A DNA stretch of 64,000 bases. It comes from Actinomadura sp. NBRC 104425 (lineage in GTDB: Bacteria > Actinomycetota > Actinomycetes > Streptosporangiales > Streptosporangiaceae). Below the pieces are notes generated by a model, which saw nothing but the letters and a program-made list of their open reading frames with translations, ran no database searches and was not told where the DNA came from. Of this stretch, positions 8,288 through 16,871 are shown in pieces. The stretch is taken from NCBI RefSeq assembly GCF_030269545.1, contig NZ_BSTN01000010.1:124001-188000 (forward strand), in the 5' to 3' direction. Made by a program: the position numbers and the translations under genes. The number at the start of each line of letters is the position of its first letter. Position 1 is the stretch's first letter.

Positions 8288-9751
8288 ATGCCGGAGTTCT
8301 TTTCCGTGCGCAGAATCATTCCCCTCGTGCTTTTCGTGCTGTTGGCCGGCGCGCTCGGCGCCGTTCCCGCGACCGCCGCGCAAAAAGCCGCCGCGGCGGC
8401 GACCCCGGGGGTCCGGTACACCAATCCGCTGGTGGAGCAGCGGGCCGACCCGCACGTCTTCAAACACACCGACGGCTACTATTACTACACCGCGACCGTA
8501 CCCGAGTACGACCGCATCATCCTGCGCCGTTCCAGGACCATCCAGGGGCTGGCGACGGCGTCGGAAAAGGTGATCTGGACCAAGCACGCGACCGGTGAGA
8601 TGGGCGCTCACATCTGGGCGCCGGAAATCCACTTCATCGACGGCCGCTGGTACGTCTACTTCGCCGCCGGAAGCGCCGAGGACGTCTGGCGGATACGCAT
8701 GTACGTGCTGGAGAACGCGGCGTCCGACCCGTTCACCGGGACATGGCAGGAAAAGGGGCGCATCGTCACCCCGTGGGACACCTTCTCCCTGGACGCGACC
8801 ACGTTCACGCACCGCGGAACGCGCTATCTGGTGTGGGCGCAGCAGCCGCCGGGAAGTGACATCAACTCCGGCATCTACATCGCCAAGATGGCCAATCCGT
8901 GGACCATCAGCGGGCAGCCCGCGCTGCTGTCGACGCCCACCTACGACTGGGAGACCCGCGGGTTCAAGGTGAACGAGGGCCCGGCGGTCATCGAACGCAA
9001 CGGCCGGGTGTGGATGACGTTCTCGGCCAGCGCCACCGACAGCAATTACTGCATGGGCCTGCTGTCCGCGCCGTCGTCCGCCGACCTGCTGGACCCGGCG
9101 TCCTGGACCAAGAATCCGCAGCCGGTGTTCACCAGCAACGACGCCACCGGCCAGTACGGTCCGGGGCACAACTCCTTCACCACGTCCGAGGACGGGCTCA
9201 GCGACCTGCTCGTGTACCACGACCGCAACTACAAGGACATCTCCGGCGACCCGCTGGACGACCCGAACCGCCGCACCCGGGTGCAGAAGATCTACTGGAA
9301 CGCCGACGGCAGCCCCAATTTCGGGATTCCGGTGAGCGACGGCGCCACCCCGTACCGCCTGGCCGCCCACAACTACCCGGAGCACCACATCCGGCACCGC
9401 GACTCGCAGGTCGTGCTGGAATCCGGAACCGACGACCTGCCGGCGTCCCAGTTCAGGATCGTGCCCGGCCTGACCGGGACCGGGACGGTCGCGCTGGAAT
9501 CGGCCGACGACCCCGGCTACTTCCTGCGCCACCAGGGCGCCGAGGTGCGGCTGGAGAAGAACGACGGGTCCGCCGCGTTCGCCGCCGACGCCTCCTTCCG
9601 GCAGCGCGCCGGGCTGGCCGACGCGCAGGCCGTCTCCTTCGAATCGGTGAACCGGCCGGGCGAGTACCTGCGGCACCAGTACTTCCAGCTCCGGATCACC
9701 GCGGCCGGCGACGACCTCGGCCGCGCCGACGCGACCTTCCGGCTCGAATAG
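8288..9751 (+). CDS. Secreted GH43 alpha-L-arabinofuranosidase/beta-xylosidase with C-terminal CBM42
   Basis: Exported arabinoxylan side-chain or xylo-oligosaccharide hydrolase, 487 aa. A signal peptide occupies about aa 1-31. The five-bladed GH43 propeller runs to about aa 350, with the general base Asp54 (RADPHVF), the pKa-modulating Asp in SLDATTF and the acid Glu in NEGPAVI. The C-terminal 130 residues repeat HHIRHRD, FLRHQG and YLRHQY with Phe-Arg-Leu endings, the pattern of AbfB/CBM42 arabinose-binding trefoils. The ATG at 8288 has GAGGAG upstream. An upstream GTG-open frame exists but lacks a start site or signal peptide. It is followed after 8 bases by a second GH43 gene. Confidence 0.93.
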   Translation: MPEFFSVRRIIPLVLFVLLAGALGAVPATAAQKAAAAATPGVRYTNPLVEQRADPHVFKHTDGYYYYTATVPEYDRIILRRSRTIQGLATASEKVIWTKHATGEMGAHIWAPEIHFIDGRWYVYFAAGSAEDVWRIRMYVLENAASDPFTGTWQEKGRIVTPWDTFSLDATTFTHRGTRYLVWAQQPPGSDINSGIYIAKMANPWTISGQPALLSTPTYDWETRGFKVNEGPAVIERNGRVWMTFSASATDSNYCMGLLSAPSSADLLDPASWTKNPQPVFTSNDATGQYGPGHNSFTTSEDGLSDLLVYHDRNYKDISGDPLDDPNRRTRVQKIYWNADGSPNFGIPVSDGATPYRLAAHNYPEHHIRHRDSQVVLESGTDDLPASQFRIVPGLTGTGTVALESADDPGYFLRHQGAEVRLEKNDGSAAFAADASFRQRAGLADAQAVSFESVNRPGEYLRHQYFQLRITAAGDDLGRADATFRLE

Positions 9752-9759
9752 GAACGACG

Positions 9760-11232
9760 ATGAAACGCCATTGGCTGATCCTGGCCGCCGTGCTGGTGCT
9801 GCTGTCGGCGTTCTTCGCCGCACCCGCCTCGGCCGCCCCGGGACGCCCGTTCACCAATCCCATCAAAAGCGTGAAGGGCGCCGACCCCTGGATCGTCCGG
9901 CACGACGGGAACTACTACCTGATCACGACCACGTTCACCGGCGAACTGCAGATGCGCCGCTCGCCCACGCTGGCGGGCCTGGCCACCGCGCCGAGCGTCC
10001 AGGTCTGGTCGGACACGACCGCCTCCCGCGGCACCAATTTCTGGGCGCCCGAACTGCATTTCGTCGACGGCCGGTGGTACCTGTACTACTCGGCGGGCGC
10101 GGTCGGCGAGCCGTGCTGCGACTCGCAGCGCACGTACGTGCTGGAGAGCGTCGGCACCGACCCCATGGGCCCGTACCGGTACCGCACCATGCTCACCGGC
10201 TCCAACCTCGGCCTGAACGGGTGGCTCATCGACGCGAGCCTGCTGCGCCTGAACGGACGCCTCTACCTGCTCGGCAGCGGCTTCATCAACGGCAGCGCGC
10301 AGAGCCTGGTCATCGCGCCGATGTCCAACCCGTACACCGTGTCGGGGCCGTTCTCGCTCATCTCCTCGCCCGAATACGACTGGGAGGTGCAGAGCGGCGC
10401 CGTCAACGAGGCGCCGGTGGCGCTCCAGCGCGGCGGCCGGACCTTCGTCATCTACTCGGCCAGCGCCTGCTGGGGACCCGACTACAAACTCGGCCGGCTC
10501 ACCTACAACGGCGGCGACCCGCTGAGCGCGTCGTCGTGGACGAAGAATCCGCAGCCCGTCTTCCAGCGCAATGACTCCGCGGGAGTCTACGCCCCCGGGC
10601 ACAACGGCTTCTTCACCTCGCCGGACGGCACCGAGACGTGGATCGTCTACCACGCCAACTCCTCGGCGTCCGGCGGCTGCGACAACGGCCGCACCACCCG
10701 CGCCCAGAAGATCGGCTGGAACGCCGACGGCACCCCCGACCTCGGCACGCCGGTCGCGACGGGCACCACGCTGGACGGCCCGTCCGGCGAGACCGCCGCC
10801 ACGCCCACCGCGTACACCATCGTCAACCGCAACAGCGGCAAGTGCCTGGACCTGGCGGACGGCTCGTCCGCCGACGGCGCCGACGTCCGCCAGTGGACGT
10901 GCAACGGCTCCGCCTCCCAGCGCTGGCGCTGGGAGGACCTCGGCGATGACACCAGCCGCCTGGTCAACGTCGCCAGCGGCAAGGTGCTCGACGTGGCGAA
11001 CTGCGGCACCGCCGACGGCACCGATGTCCGCCAGTGGTCCTGGCTGGACAACGCCTGCCAGCGGTTCCGCCCGATCTCCACGGCCGAGGGCGGCTGGGTC
11101 CGCATCGCCAACGCCAACAGCGGCAAGGTCCTGGACGTGGCGAACTGCGGCACCGCCGACGGCACCGATGTCCGCCAGTGGTCCTGGCTGGACAACGCCT
11201 GCCAGCAATGGCAGCTGCGCCCCGTCTCCTGA
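9760..11232 (+). CDS. Secreted GH43 glycosidase with C-terminal ricin-type CBM13
   Basis: Exported enzyme of 490 aa: signal peptide (aa 1-26), GH43 domain (base Asp42 in GADPWIV, LIDASLL, acid Glu in NEAPVAL) and a C-terminal beta-trefoil CBM13 from about aa 350 built of three QxW repeats (VRQWTC, VRQWSW, VRQWSW). Likely acts on arabinan or arabinoxylan. The gene starts 8 bases after the CBM42-bearing GH43 and shares its promoter. Two of the trefoil repeats are almost identical at DNA level (72 identical bases 144 apart), unusual for a trefoil and a sign of recent duplication or conversion. Confidence 0.92.
   Translation: MKRHWLILAAVLVLLSAFFAAPASAAPGRPFTNPIKSVKGADPWIVRHDGNYYLITTTFTGELQMRRSPTLAGLATAPSVQVWSDTTASRGTNFWAPELHFVDGRWYLYYSAGAVGEPCCDSQRTYVLESVGTDPMGPYRYRTMLTGSNLGLNGWLIDASLLRLNGRLYLLGSGFINGSAQSLVIAPMSNPYTVSGPFSLISSPEYDWEVQSGAVNEAPVALQRGGRTFVIYSASACWGPDYKLGRLTYNGGDPLSASSWTKNPQPVFQRNDSAGVYAPGHNGFFTSPDGTETWIVYHANSSASGGCDNGRTTRAQKIGWNADGTPDLGTPVATGTTLDGPSGETAATPTAYTIVNRNSGKCLDLADGSSADGADVRQWTCNGSASQRWRWEDLGDDTSRLVNVASGKVLDVANCGTADGTDVRQWSWLDNACQRFRPISTAEGGWVRIANANSGKVLDVANCGTADGTDVRQWSWLDNACQQWQLRPVS
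10991..11206 (+). repeat. Internal 72-bp direct repeat in the CBM13 coding region
   Basis: Bases 10991-11062 and 11135-11206 are identical over 72 bp, at an offset of 144 bp (48 codons, one trefoil repeat). Silent positions are identical too, so this is a DNA-level duplication or gene conversion, not protein-level selection alone. Confidence 0.9.
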
Positions 11233-11245
11233 CCGATCCGATCGC

Positions 11246-11287
11246 GCGAATGCCCCCTCGTCCCGGCTGCGGCGCGGGGGCATTCGC
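11246..11287 (+). terminator. Stem-loop after the GH43 pair
   Basis: GCGAATGCCCCC (11246-11257) pairs perfectly with GGGGGCATTCGC (11276-11287) across an 18-base loop, 14 bases after the GH43 stop. No T-run follows, as is common in high-GC actinomycetes. Confidence 0.65.
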
Positions 11288-11294
11288 ACGGAAC

Positions 11295-11361
11295 CGAAAG
11301 TTTCGCCCGCCCGCGAAAGTTTCGACGACTCCGAAACTTTCGCCGATTCTCGAAAGTTTCG
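11295..11361. promoter_or_regulatory. Array of four CGAAANTTTCG operators before the xylanase gene
   Basis: Perfect 11-bp palindromes start at 11295, 11314, 11332 and 11351 (CGAAAGTTTCG three times, CGAAACTTTCG at 11332), with 19, 18 and 19 bp start to start. The motif is of the type I recall from upstream of Streptomyces xylanase genes. The spacing of just under two helix turns puts all four sites on nearly the same DNA face. Confidence 0.85.
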
Positions 11362-11545
11362 GAGACTTCTTTCCGGAGTAATGTGAGCCAGCGTGACGGC
11401 GCTTTGCGCGGACAATGGGCTGAAAGGTTGCACGGCCGTGTTGACGCCATTCCGGGAGGATTTCACAATGAGCCTCCCCGGGCAGGGCCGGTCCGCTGAG
11501 GAGCCCGGGTGTTCCCGCCCCACCCTGTTCCAGAAGGGATCGCAC

Positions 11546-12853
11546 ATGCTCAGAGGCGTCATTCGGAAGGCGCTCGCGACGGGCGCCGCGGGCGTCGTCG
11601 CGATGGGCGTCGCGGCCGCGGTGTCACCGCCGGCCGACGCGGCGGCGAGCACACTCGGCGAGGCGGCCGCGCAGACCGGCCGCTACTTCGGCGCCGCGGT
11701 CGCCGCGGGTCACCTCGGCGAGTCGCAGTACGTCACCGTGCTCGACCGCGAGTTCACCTCCGTCACCCCCGAGAACGAGATGAAATGGGACGCCACCGAG
11801 CCGTCCCGCGGGTCGTTCTCCTTCGGCAACGCCGACCGCATCGTCGACCACGCGCAGAGCCGCGGCATGAAAATCCGCGGGCACACGCTGGTGTGGCATT
11901 CGCAGCTGCCCGGCTGGGTGAGCGGCCTGCCGTCGGCGAGCGACGTGCGCTCGGCGATGAACAACCACATCAACCAGGTGATGGGCCACTACCGCGGCAA
12001 GATCCATTCCTGGGATGTGGTGAACGAGGCGTTCCAGGACGGCGGCAGCGGCGCCCGCCGCCAGTCGGTCTTCCAGCAGCGCCTCGGCGACGGCTACATC
12101 GAGGAGGCGTTCCGCACCGCCCGCGCCGCCGACCCGAACGCCAAACTCTGCTACAACGACTACAACATCGACGACGCCAACGCCGCCAAGACCCGGGCCG
12201 TCTACAACATGGTCCGCGACTTCAAGGCGCGCGGCGTGCCGATCGACTGCGTGGGCCTGCAGTCGCACTTCAACGCCCAGTCCCCGGTGCCGTCCAACTA
12301 CCAGCAGAACATCGAGCAGTTCGCGGCGCTGGGAGTGGACGTGCAGATCACCGAGCTGGACATCGAGGGGTCCGGCAGCGCCCAGGCCGACAACTACCGC
12401 AGGGTCGTGCAGGCGTGCCTGGCGGTGTCCCGCTGCACCGGCATCACCGTGTGGGGCATCCCCGACCACTACTCCTGGCGCGCCAGCGGGACCCCGCTGC
12501 TGTTCGACAGCAACTACAACAAAAAGCCCGCCTACGACGCCGTGCTGGCGGCCCTGAACGGCGGCACCGGCGGCCAGCCCGGGGAGAGCTGCACCGCGAC
12601 GATCACCCCCGGCCAGCAGTGGAACGACCGCTTCAACCTCTCGGTCACGGTGTCGGGGACGAACAACTGGGTCGTCACGGTCCGCGTCCAGTACCCGCAG
12701 AAGATCATCGCGACCTGGAACGGGTCACCGACCTGGGACTCCACCGGCAATGTGATGACGATGCGGCCCAACGGCAGCGGCAACACCTTCGGCTTCACCA
12801 TCATGCACAACGGCAACTGGAACTGGCCGTCGGTGAGCTGCGCGGTCGGCTGA
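11546..12853 (+). CDS. Secreted GH10 endo-1,4-beta-xylanase with C-terminal carbohydrate-binding module
   Basis: Endoxylanase cutting the xylan backbone outside the cell, 435 aa from the ATG at 11546 (AGAAGGGA upstream; the next in-frame ATG upstream, at 11468, would put a hydrophilic stretch before the signal peptide). Signal peptide about aa 1-33. The GH10 barrel runs to about aa 340, with acid/base Glu161 (WDVVNEAF) and nucleophile Glu270 (ITELDI). The last 85 residues, bounded by Cys and rich in Trp (QQWNDRF, ATWNGSPTW, NWNWPSVSC), form a CBM2-like module. Four phased operators lie 190-250 bases upstream. The gene is monocistronic, closed by the bidirectional hairpin at 12932. Confidence 0.94.
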   Translation: MLRGVIRKALATGAAGVVAMGVAAAVSPPADAAASTLGEAAAQTGRYFGAAVAAGHLGESQYVTVLDREFTSVTPENEMKWDATEPSRGSFSFGNADRIVDHAQSRGMKIRGHTLVWHSQLPGWVSGLPSASDVRSAMNNHINQVMGHYRGKIHSWDVVNEAFQDGGSGARRQSVFQQRLGDGYIEEAFRTARAADPNAKLCYNDYNIDDANAAKTRAVYNMVRDFKARGVPIDCVGLQSHFNAQSPVPSNYQQNIEQFAALGVDVQITELDIEGSGSAQADNYRRVVQACLAVSRCTGITVWGIPDHYSWRASGTPLLFDSNYNKKPAYDAVLAALNGGTGGQPGESCTATITPGQQWNDRFNLSVTVSGTNNWVVTVRVQYPQKIIATWNGSPTWDSTGNVMTMRPNGSGNTFGFTIMHNGNWNWPSVSCAVG

Positions 12854-12931
12854 CCCGCCGCGACACGGGCTCCGGGACGGTGCCGGCACGCGGGTGACGC
12901 TCGGGAGGCGTGCCGCGGCCGTCCCGGAAAC

Positions 12932-12975
12932 GAGGATCGCCTGACCCCTCGGCTTCCGGGGGTCAGGCGATCCTC
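12932..12975. terminator. Bidirectional terminator between xylanase and E2 genes
   Basis: Perfect 17-bp stem: GAGGATCGCCTGACCCC (12932-12948) and its complement (12959-12975) with a 10-base loop, between two convergent genes. It serves both strands. Confidence 0.85.
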
Positions 12976-12988
12976 TCGTGCGAATCCG

Positions 12989-14314
12989 TCAGGCGACGAT
13001 CAGCAGCGGGTTCTCCAGCAGCTCGACCAGGCGGGCGAGGAATCGGGCGCCGGTCGCGCCGTCGCAGGCGCGGTGGTCCACCGACAGCGTCACCGCCATG
13101 CGCTTGCCCGGCACGACCTGTCCGTCGCGCACCACCGGCTCGTCGCGCACCGCGCCGACCGCCAGGATCGCGGCCTCCGGCGGGTTGATGACGGCCGAGA
13201 AACTGTCCACGCCGAACATGCCCAGGTTGCTGATGCTGAACGTGCCGCCGCTCATCTCCTGCGGGGTCAGCCTGCCCTCGCGGGCCCGCCCGGCCAGCTC
13301 GCGGGTCTCGGCGCCGATCTGCGAGACGCTCTTGCGGTCGGCGTCCCGGATCACCGGGACCACCAGGCCGTCGTCCACCGCGACCGCGACGCCGATGTGC
13401 ACCCGCTTGTGCCGCAGCAGGTTCTCCTCGGTGAACGACACGTTCACCTCGGGGAACGCGCGCAGCGCGGTGGCGCACGCCTTCACCACCAGGTCGTTGA
13501 GGCTGACCTTGGCGGGGGCCAGCGCCTCGTTCAGCGTGGCGCGGAACTCCACCAGCTTGGCCGCGTCCACCTCGCGGTTGAGGTAGAAGTGCGGGGCGTT
13601 GCGCTTGCTCTCGGTGAGCCTGCGGGCGGCGACCTTGCGGAACCGGTTGAGCGGGACGACCTCGACGTCCTCGCCGGCCTGCGGCGGGGCGGGCGCCGCC
13701 TGCGGCGCGGCCGCCGGGGCGGCCTGCTGGGCGGGCGCCTGCTGCGCCGGGGCCTGCGCGGGCGCGCCCGCGCGTATCGCTGCCTCGATGTCGGCGCGGA
13801 CGATCCGCCCGCCCGGGCCGCTGCCCGTCAGCGTGGCCAGGTCGATGCCGTGGTCGCGCGCCAGCCTGCGCGCCAGCGGCGACGACGGCGGACGCTTGGA
13901 CGCGGCCGCCGGGGCCTCCGCGCGCGCGGGCGCCGGCGCGGCGGCGGGCTGCTCGGCCGCCGGCTCCGGCTCGGCCGCGGCGGCGGGCTGCTCGGGCTCG
14001 GGCTCGGGTTCGGGCGCGGGCTCGGTGGCGGGGGCCGGGGCGCCGGACGAACCGCCGGACGAACCGCCGACCGGGGCGCCGGCCGGGGCGAGCACGGCGA
14101 TCGGCGCACCGATCGCGGCGGTCTGCCCCTCCTCGACCAGGATCTTCTCGAGCACGCCGGCCTCGTACGCCTCGTACTCCATGATCGCTTTGTCGGTCTC
14201 GATGTCGCACAGGACGTCGCCGACGGCGATCTGGTCTCCCGGCTTTTTGTGCCAGGAGCTGATCACGCCCTCCTCCATGGTGTCGGACAGGCGCGGCATG
14301 AGGATGTCGGTCAT
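12989..14314 (-). CDS. Dihydrolipoamide acyltransferase (E2) of a 2-oxoacid dehydrogenase complex
   Basis: Core enzyme transferring the acyl group from lipoamide to CoA, 441 aa. One N-terminal lipoyl domain with lipoyl Lys42 (ETDKAIME), an Ala/Pro/Glu-rich linker (about aa 80-140), an E1/E3-binding domain (SPLARRLARDHGID), a second Ala/Pro linker, then the catalytic domain with the DHRxxDG motif (SVDHRACDGATGARF). The start overlaps the E1-beta stop by four bases. The sequence fits pyruvate or acetoin dehydrogenase; the E1 subunits do not settle which. No E3 (dihydrolipoyl dehydrogenase) gene is in the window, so E3 must come from elsewhere in the genome. Confidence 0.93.
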   Translation of the reverse strand: MTDILMPRLSDTMEEGVISSWHKKPGDQIAVGDVLCDIETDKAIMEYEAYEAGVLEKILVEEGQTAAIGAPIAVLAPAGAPVGGSSGGSSGAPAPATEPAPEPEPEPEQPAAAAEPEPAAEQPAAAPAPARAEAPAAASKRPPSSPLARRLARDHGIDLATLTGSGPGGRIVRADIEAAIRAGAPAQAPAQQAPAQQAAPAAAPQAAPAPPQAGEDVEVVPLNRFRKVAARRLTESKRNAPHFYLNREVDAAKLVEFRATLNEALAPAKVSLNDLVVKACATALRAFPEVNVSFTEENLLRHKRVHIGVAVAVDDGLVVPVIRDADRKSVSQIGAETRELAGRAREGRLTPQEMSGGTFSISNLGMFGVDSFSAVINPPEAAILAVGAVRDEPVVRDGQVVPGKRMAVTLSVDHRACDGATGARFLARLVELLENPLLIVA

Positions 14315-15327
14315 CGAGCGGTCTCCAGGGACAGGCGGCCGGTCGCGCGCAGCGTGTCGCGGACGGCGGTGACGAGGGAGTCGGCCGACGGCAGCGCGGC
14401 CAGCTCCAGCGGCTTGGCGTAGGGGAGCGGCACCTCGGCCATCGCCACCCGCCGCACGGGGGCGTCCAGCCAGTCGAAGGCGCCCTCCTGGATGGTCGCG
14501 GCGATCTCGGCGCCGATGCCGTAGGTCAGCCAGTCGTCCTCGGCGATCACCGCGCAGCCGGTGCGGCGCACCGACGCCACGATCGTCTCCCGGTCCAGCG
14601 GCCGCAGGCTGCGCAGGTCTACGACCTCGGCGGAGATCCCGTCGGCGGCCAGCCGCTCGGCGACCTCCAGCGCCACATGCGCCATCCGCGAGTAGCCGAT
14701 GATGGTGATGTCGGTGCCCGGGCGGGTCACCGCGGCCCGGCCGATCTGGGCGGGCTCCACCTCGGCGATGTCGTCGGGCACCTCGCCCTTGGTGTTGTAG
14801 AGGGCCAGGTTCTCCAGGAACAGCACCGGGTCGTCGTCGCGGATCGCGGCCTTGAGCATGGCCGACGCCTCCAGCGGCGTGCTGGGCGCGACCACCTTCA
14901 GGCCCGGGACGAACGAGTAGTACAGCTCCACGTTCTGCGAGTGGGTGGCGCCGAGCTGCTGACCGCCGCCGCCCGGGGTGCGGATGACCAGCGGCACGCT
15001 GCACTGGCCGCCGAACATCCCGTAGATCTTGGCGGCGTGGTTGACGATCTGGTCCAGTGCCAGCAGCGAGAAGTTGATCGTCATGATCTCCACGACCGGC
15101 CGCAGGCCGAGCATGGCCGCGCCGATCGCGGCGCCGACGAAGCCCTCCTCGGCGATCGGGGTGTCGCGCACCCGGCGCTCCCCGAACTCCTTGAGCAGCC
15201 CCTCGGTGATCTTGTAGGAGCCCTCGAAGACGCCGATCTCCTCGCCCATCAGGAACACGTTCTCGTCGCGGAGCATCTCCGCGCGCAGCGTGTCCCGGAG
15301 GGCCTGGCGGTAGGTGACGGTTGCCAT
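14311..15327 (-). CDS. 2-oxoacid dehydrogenase E1 component, beta subunit
   Basis: Thiamine-diphosphate enzyme subunit, 338 aa, typical length for PdhB/AcoB. Recognisable blocks are MGEEIGVFEGSYKITEGL, DTPIAEEGFVGAAIGAAM and GGGGQQLGATHSQN in the ThDP-binding half, and the C-terminal transketolase domain with LRSLRPLDRETI. The ATG at 15327 follows the alpha-subunit stop by 13 bases and a GGAG site. Works as an alpha2beta2 heterotetramer with the preceding gene product. Confidence 0.93.
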   Translation of the reverse strand: MATVTYRQALRDTLRAEMLRDENVFLMGEEIGVFEGSYKITEGLLKEFGERRVRDTPIAEEGFVGAAIGAAMLGLRPVVEIMTINFSLLALDQIVNHAAKIYGMFGGQCSVPLVIRTPGGGGQQLGATHSQNVELYYSFVPGLKVVAPSTPLEASAMLKAAIRDDDPVLFLENLALYNTKGEVPDDIAEVEPAQIGRAAVTRPGTDITIIGYSRMAHVALEVAERLAADGISAEVVDLRSLRPLDRETIVASVRRTGCAVIAEDDWLTYGIGAEIAATIQEGAFDWLDAPVRRVAMAEVPLPYAKPLELAALPSADSLVTAVRDTLRATGRLSLETAR

Positions 15328-15340
15328 CGGTCGGGTCTCC

Positions 15341-16516
15341 TCAGGAGCGGAACACGGGGTCGGCGGGCAGGCGGCGCAGCTCGCTAGGGACGGGCGTGGC
15401 GTAGGTGTAGTCGAACAGCGTGGACACGTCCGGGTGCGGGCTGTCGTCGGCGAACGCGGCGGCGTCCTCGATTTCGGCGGTGACCTCGGCGTCGAGCTTG
15501 TCGCGCGCCTCGGCGTCCAGGATCCCGGCCTCCTCCAGCCGCAGCGCCATCGCGGCGAGGGGGTCGGCGGCCTTGAGGGCCTCCTTCTCCTCGGCGGAGC
15601 GGTAGCGGGCCGGGTCGACGACCGAGTGGCCGCGCAGCCGCGGGCTGGTCGCCTCCAGCAGGTAGGGCTTGCTCTCGGTGCGGGCGCGCTCGACGGCGGT
15701 CCGGGCGGCCTCGCGGACGGCCAGCACGTCGGTGCCGTCGACGCGGGCCGACTCCATCCGGTACGCGGCGCCGCGCCGCCACAGCTCGGGCTCGGCGGCC
15801 GACCTGTCCACGGTCGTGCCCATGCCGAGCCCGTTGTTGATCACGACGAAGACCACCGGGAGGTTCCACAGCGCGGCGATGTTCAGCGACTCGTGGAACG
15901 CGCCGATCGCGGCGGTGCCGTCGCCCATATGGCACATGACGACCTCGTCGCCGCCCTTGTACGACACCGCCAGCGCGGCGCCGGTGGCCAGCGGGAGCTG
16001 CCCGCCGACGATGCCGTACCCGCCGAGCAGCCGCGTCTTGACGTCGAACATGTGCATCGAGCCGCCCCACCCCTTGGACACGCCGGTGGAGCGCCCGTAC
16101 AGCTCGGCCATGACGCTGCGCGCGTCGATGCCCTTGGCCAGGGCGTAGCCGTGCTCGCGGTAGTTGGTGAACAGGTAGTCGGTGGGACGCAGCGCCGCCA
16201 TCAGCCCGACGATGGTGGCCTCCTCGCCCAGGTTGAGGTGGCAGTAGCCACCGATCTTGGCCTGGGTGTAGGCGCGGGCGGCGCGCTCCTCGAACCGGCG
16301 GATGAGCAGCATCTGCCGGTAGTAGGCGACCAGGGTCTCGGCGTCGGCGTCCGCGCCGCCGGCGGTGCCCGCGGGCGCCTGCGCATTCTCGGCGCCTGCG
16401 GGGCCGGCGTCCGCGTCCCGGGCGGCGGCCTCGGACTCGGCGCCGGACGCGCCCGTGTCCTGCCTCGCGGCACCGCGTGTCCGCCGGGAGCGGGTGGCCT
16501 TGGTGGTCTCAGCCAT
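15341..16516 (-). CDS. 2-oxoacid dehydrogenase E1 component, alpha subunit
   Basis: ThDP-dependent decarboxylase subunit, 391 aa from the ATG at 16516 (GGAGGT nine bases upstream). An Ala/Gly-rich leader of about 55 residues precedes the conserved part, YYRQMLLIRRFEE. The ThDP-Mg motif runs from MGDGTAAIGAFHESLN to VVINNGLGM, and LRGHSVVDPARYR matches the family's mobile loop. It heads the alpha-beta-E2 operon. A perfect 16-bp palindrome lies 59 bases upstream and a GntR regulator is divergent, so the complex is probably regulated by a metabolite. Pyruvate or acetoin dehydrogenase are both possible; with heterotetrameric E1 and one lipoyl domain neither is excluded. Confidence 0.92.
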   Translation of the reverse strand: MAETTKATRSRRTRGAARQDTGASGAESEAAARDADAGPAGAENAQAPAGTAGGADADAETLVAYYRQMLLIRRFEERAARAYTQAKIGGYCHLNLGEEATIVGLMAALRPTDYLFTNYREHGYALAKGIDARSVMAELYGRSTGVSKGWGGSMHMFDVKTRLLGGYGIVGGQLPLATGAALAVSYKGGDEVVMCHMGDGTAAIGAFHESLNIAALWNLPVVFVVINNGLGMGTTVDRSAAEPELWRRGAAYRMESARVDGTDVLAVREAARTAVERARTESKPYLLEATSPRLRGHSVVDPARYRSAEEKEALKAADPLAAMALRLEEAGILDAEARDKLDAEVTAEIEDAAAFADDSPHPDVSTLFDYTYATPVPSELRRLPADPVFRS

Positions 16517-16574
16517 CGGCGTTCTACCTCCGTCGGGGAGCGTGCCGCGGGGTCGCCGCGGCGCTTCACCGATC

Positions 16575-16590
16575 ATCATTGATCAATGAT
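16575..16590. promoter_or_regulatory. Palindromic operator between the dehydrogenase operon and its GntR regulator
   Basis: ATCATTGATCAATGAT is a perfect 16-bp palindrome 59 bases before the E1-alpha start, in an AT-rich island with further GATC-containing repeats. It fits the binding-site size of FCD-type GntR regulators. Bases 16591-16871 hold no further gene I can support. Confidence 0.7.
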
Positions 16591-16871
16591 CGATCATACC
16601 GCCACATTGTCCGAAAGGGGACCCCGGGAACGTCCGCGGACCAGCGCGGACGCCCCCGGGGGGCGCCGGACGGCCGGCCCGCTCCGTCGGCGCGCCGGAA
16701 CCGCCGCCGGCGGGGACGCGCCTTCGGTGACGACTATCACGCGCAACGGCCTCCGTGGCGGCCACTCCCGCGATTTTCTATGCCAAAACGGGGCGAACCG
16801 CCTCATCTCCCTGGGGCGTTCGCCCGGGCGGCCGAAAGGTCTGGACCACCTGCCCATCTACCATTGCCTAC

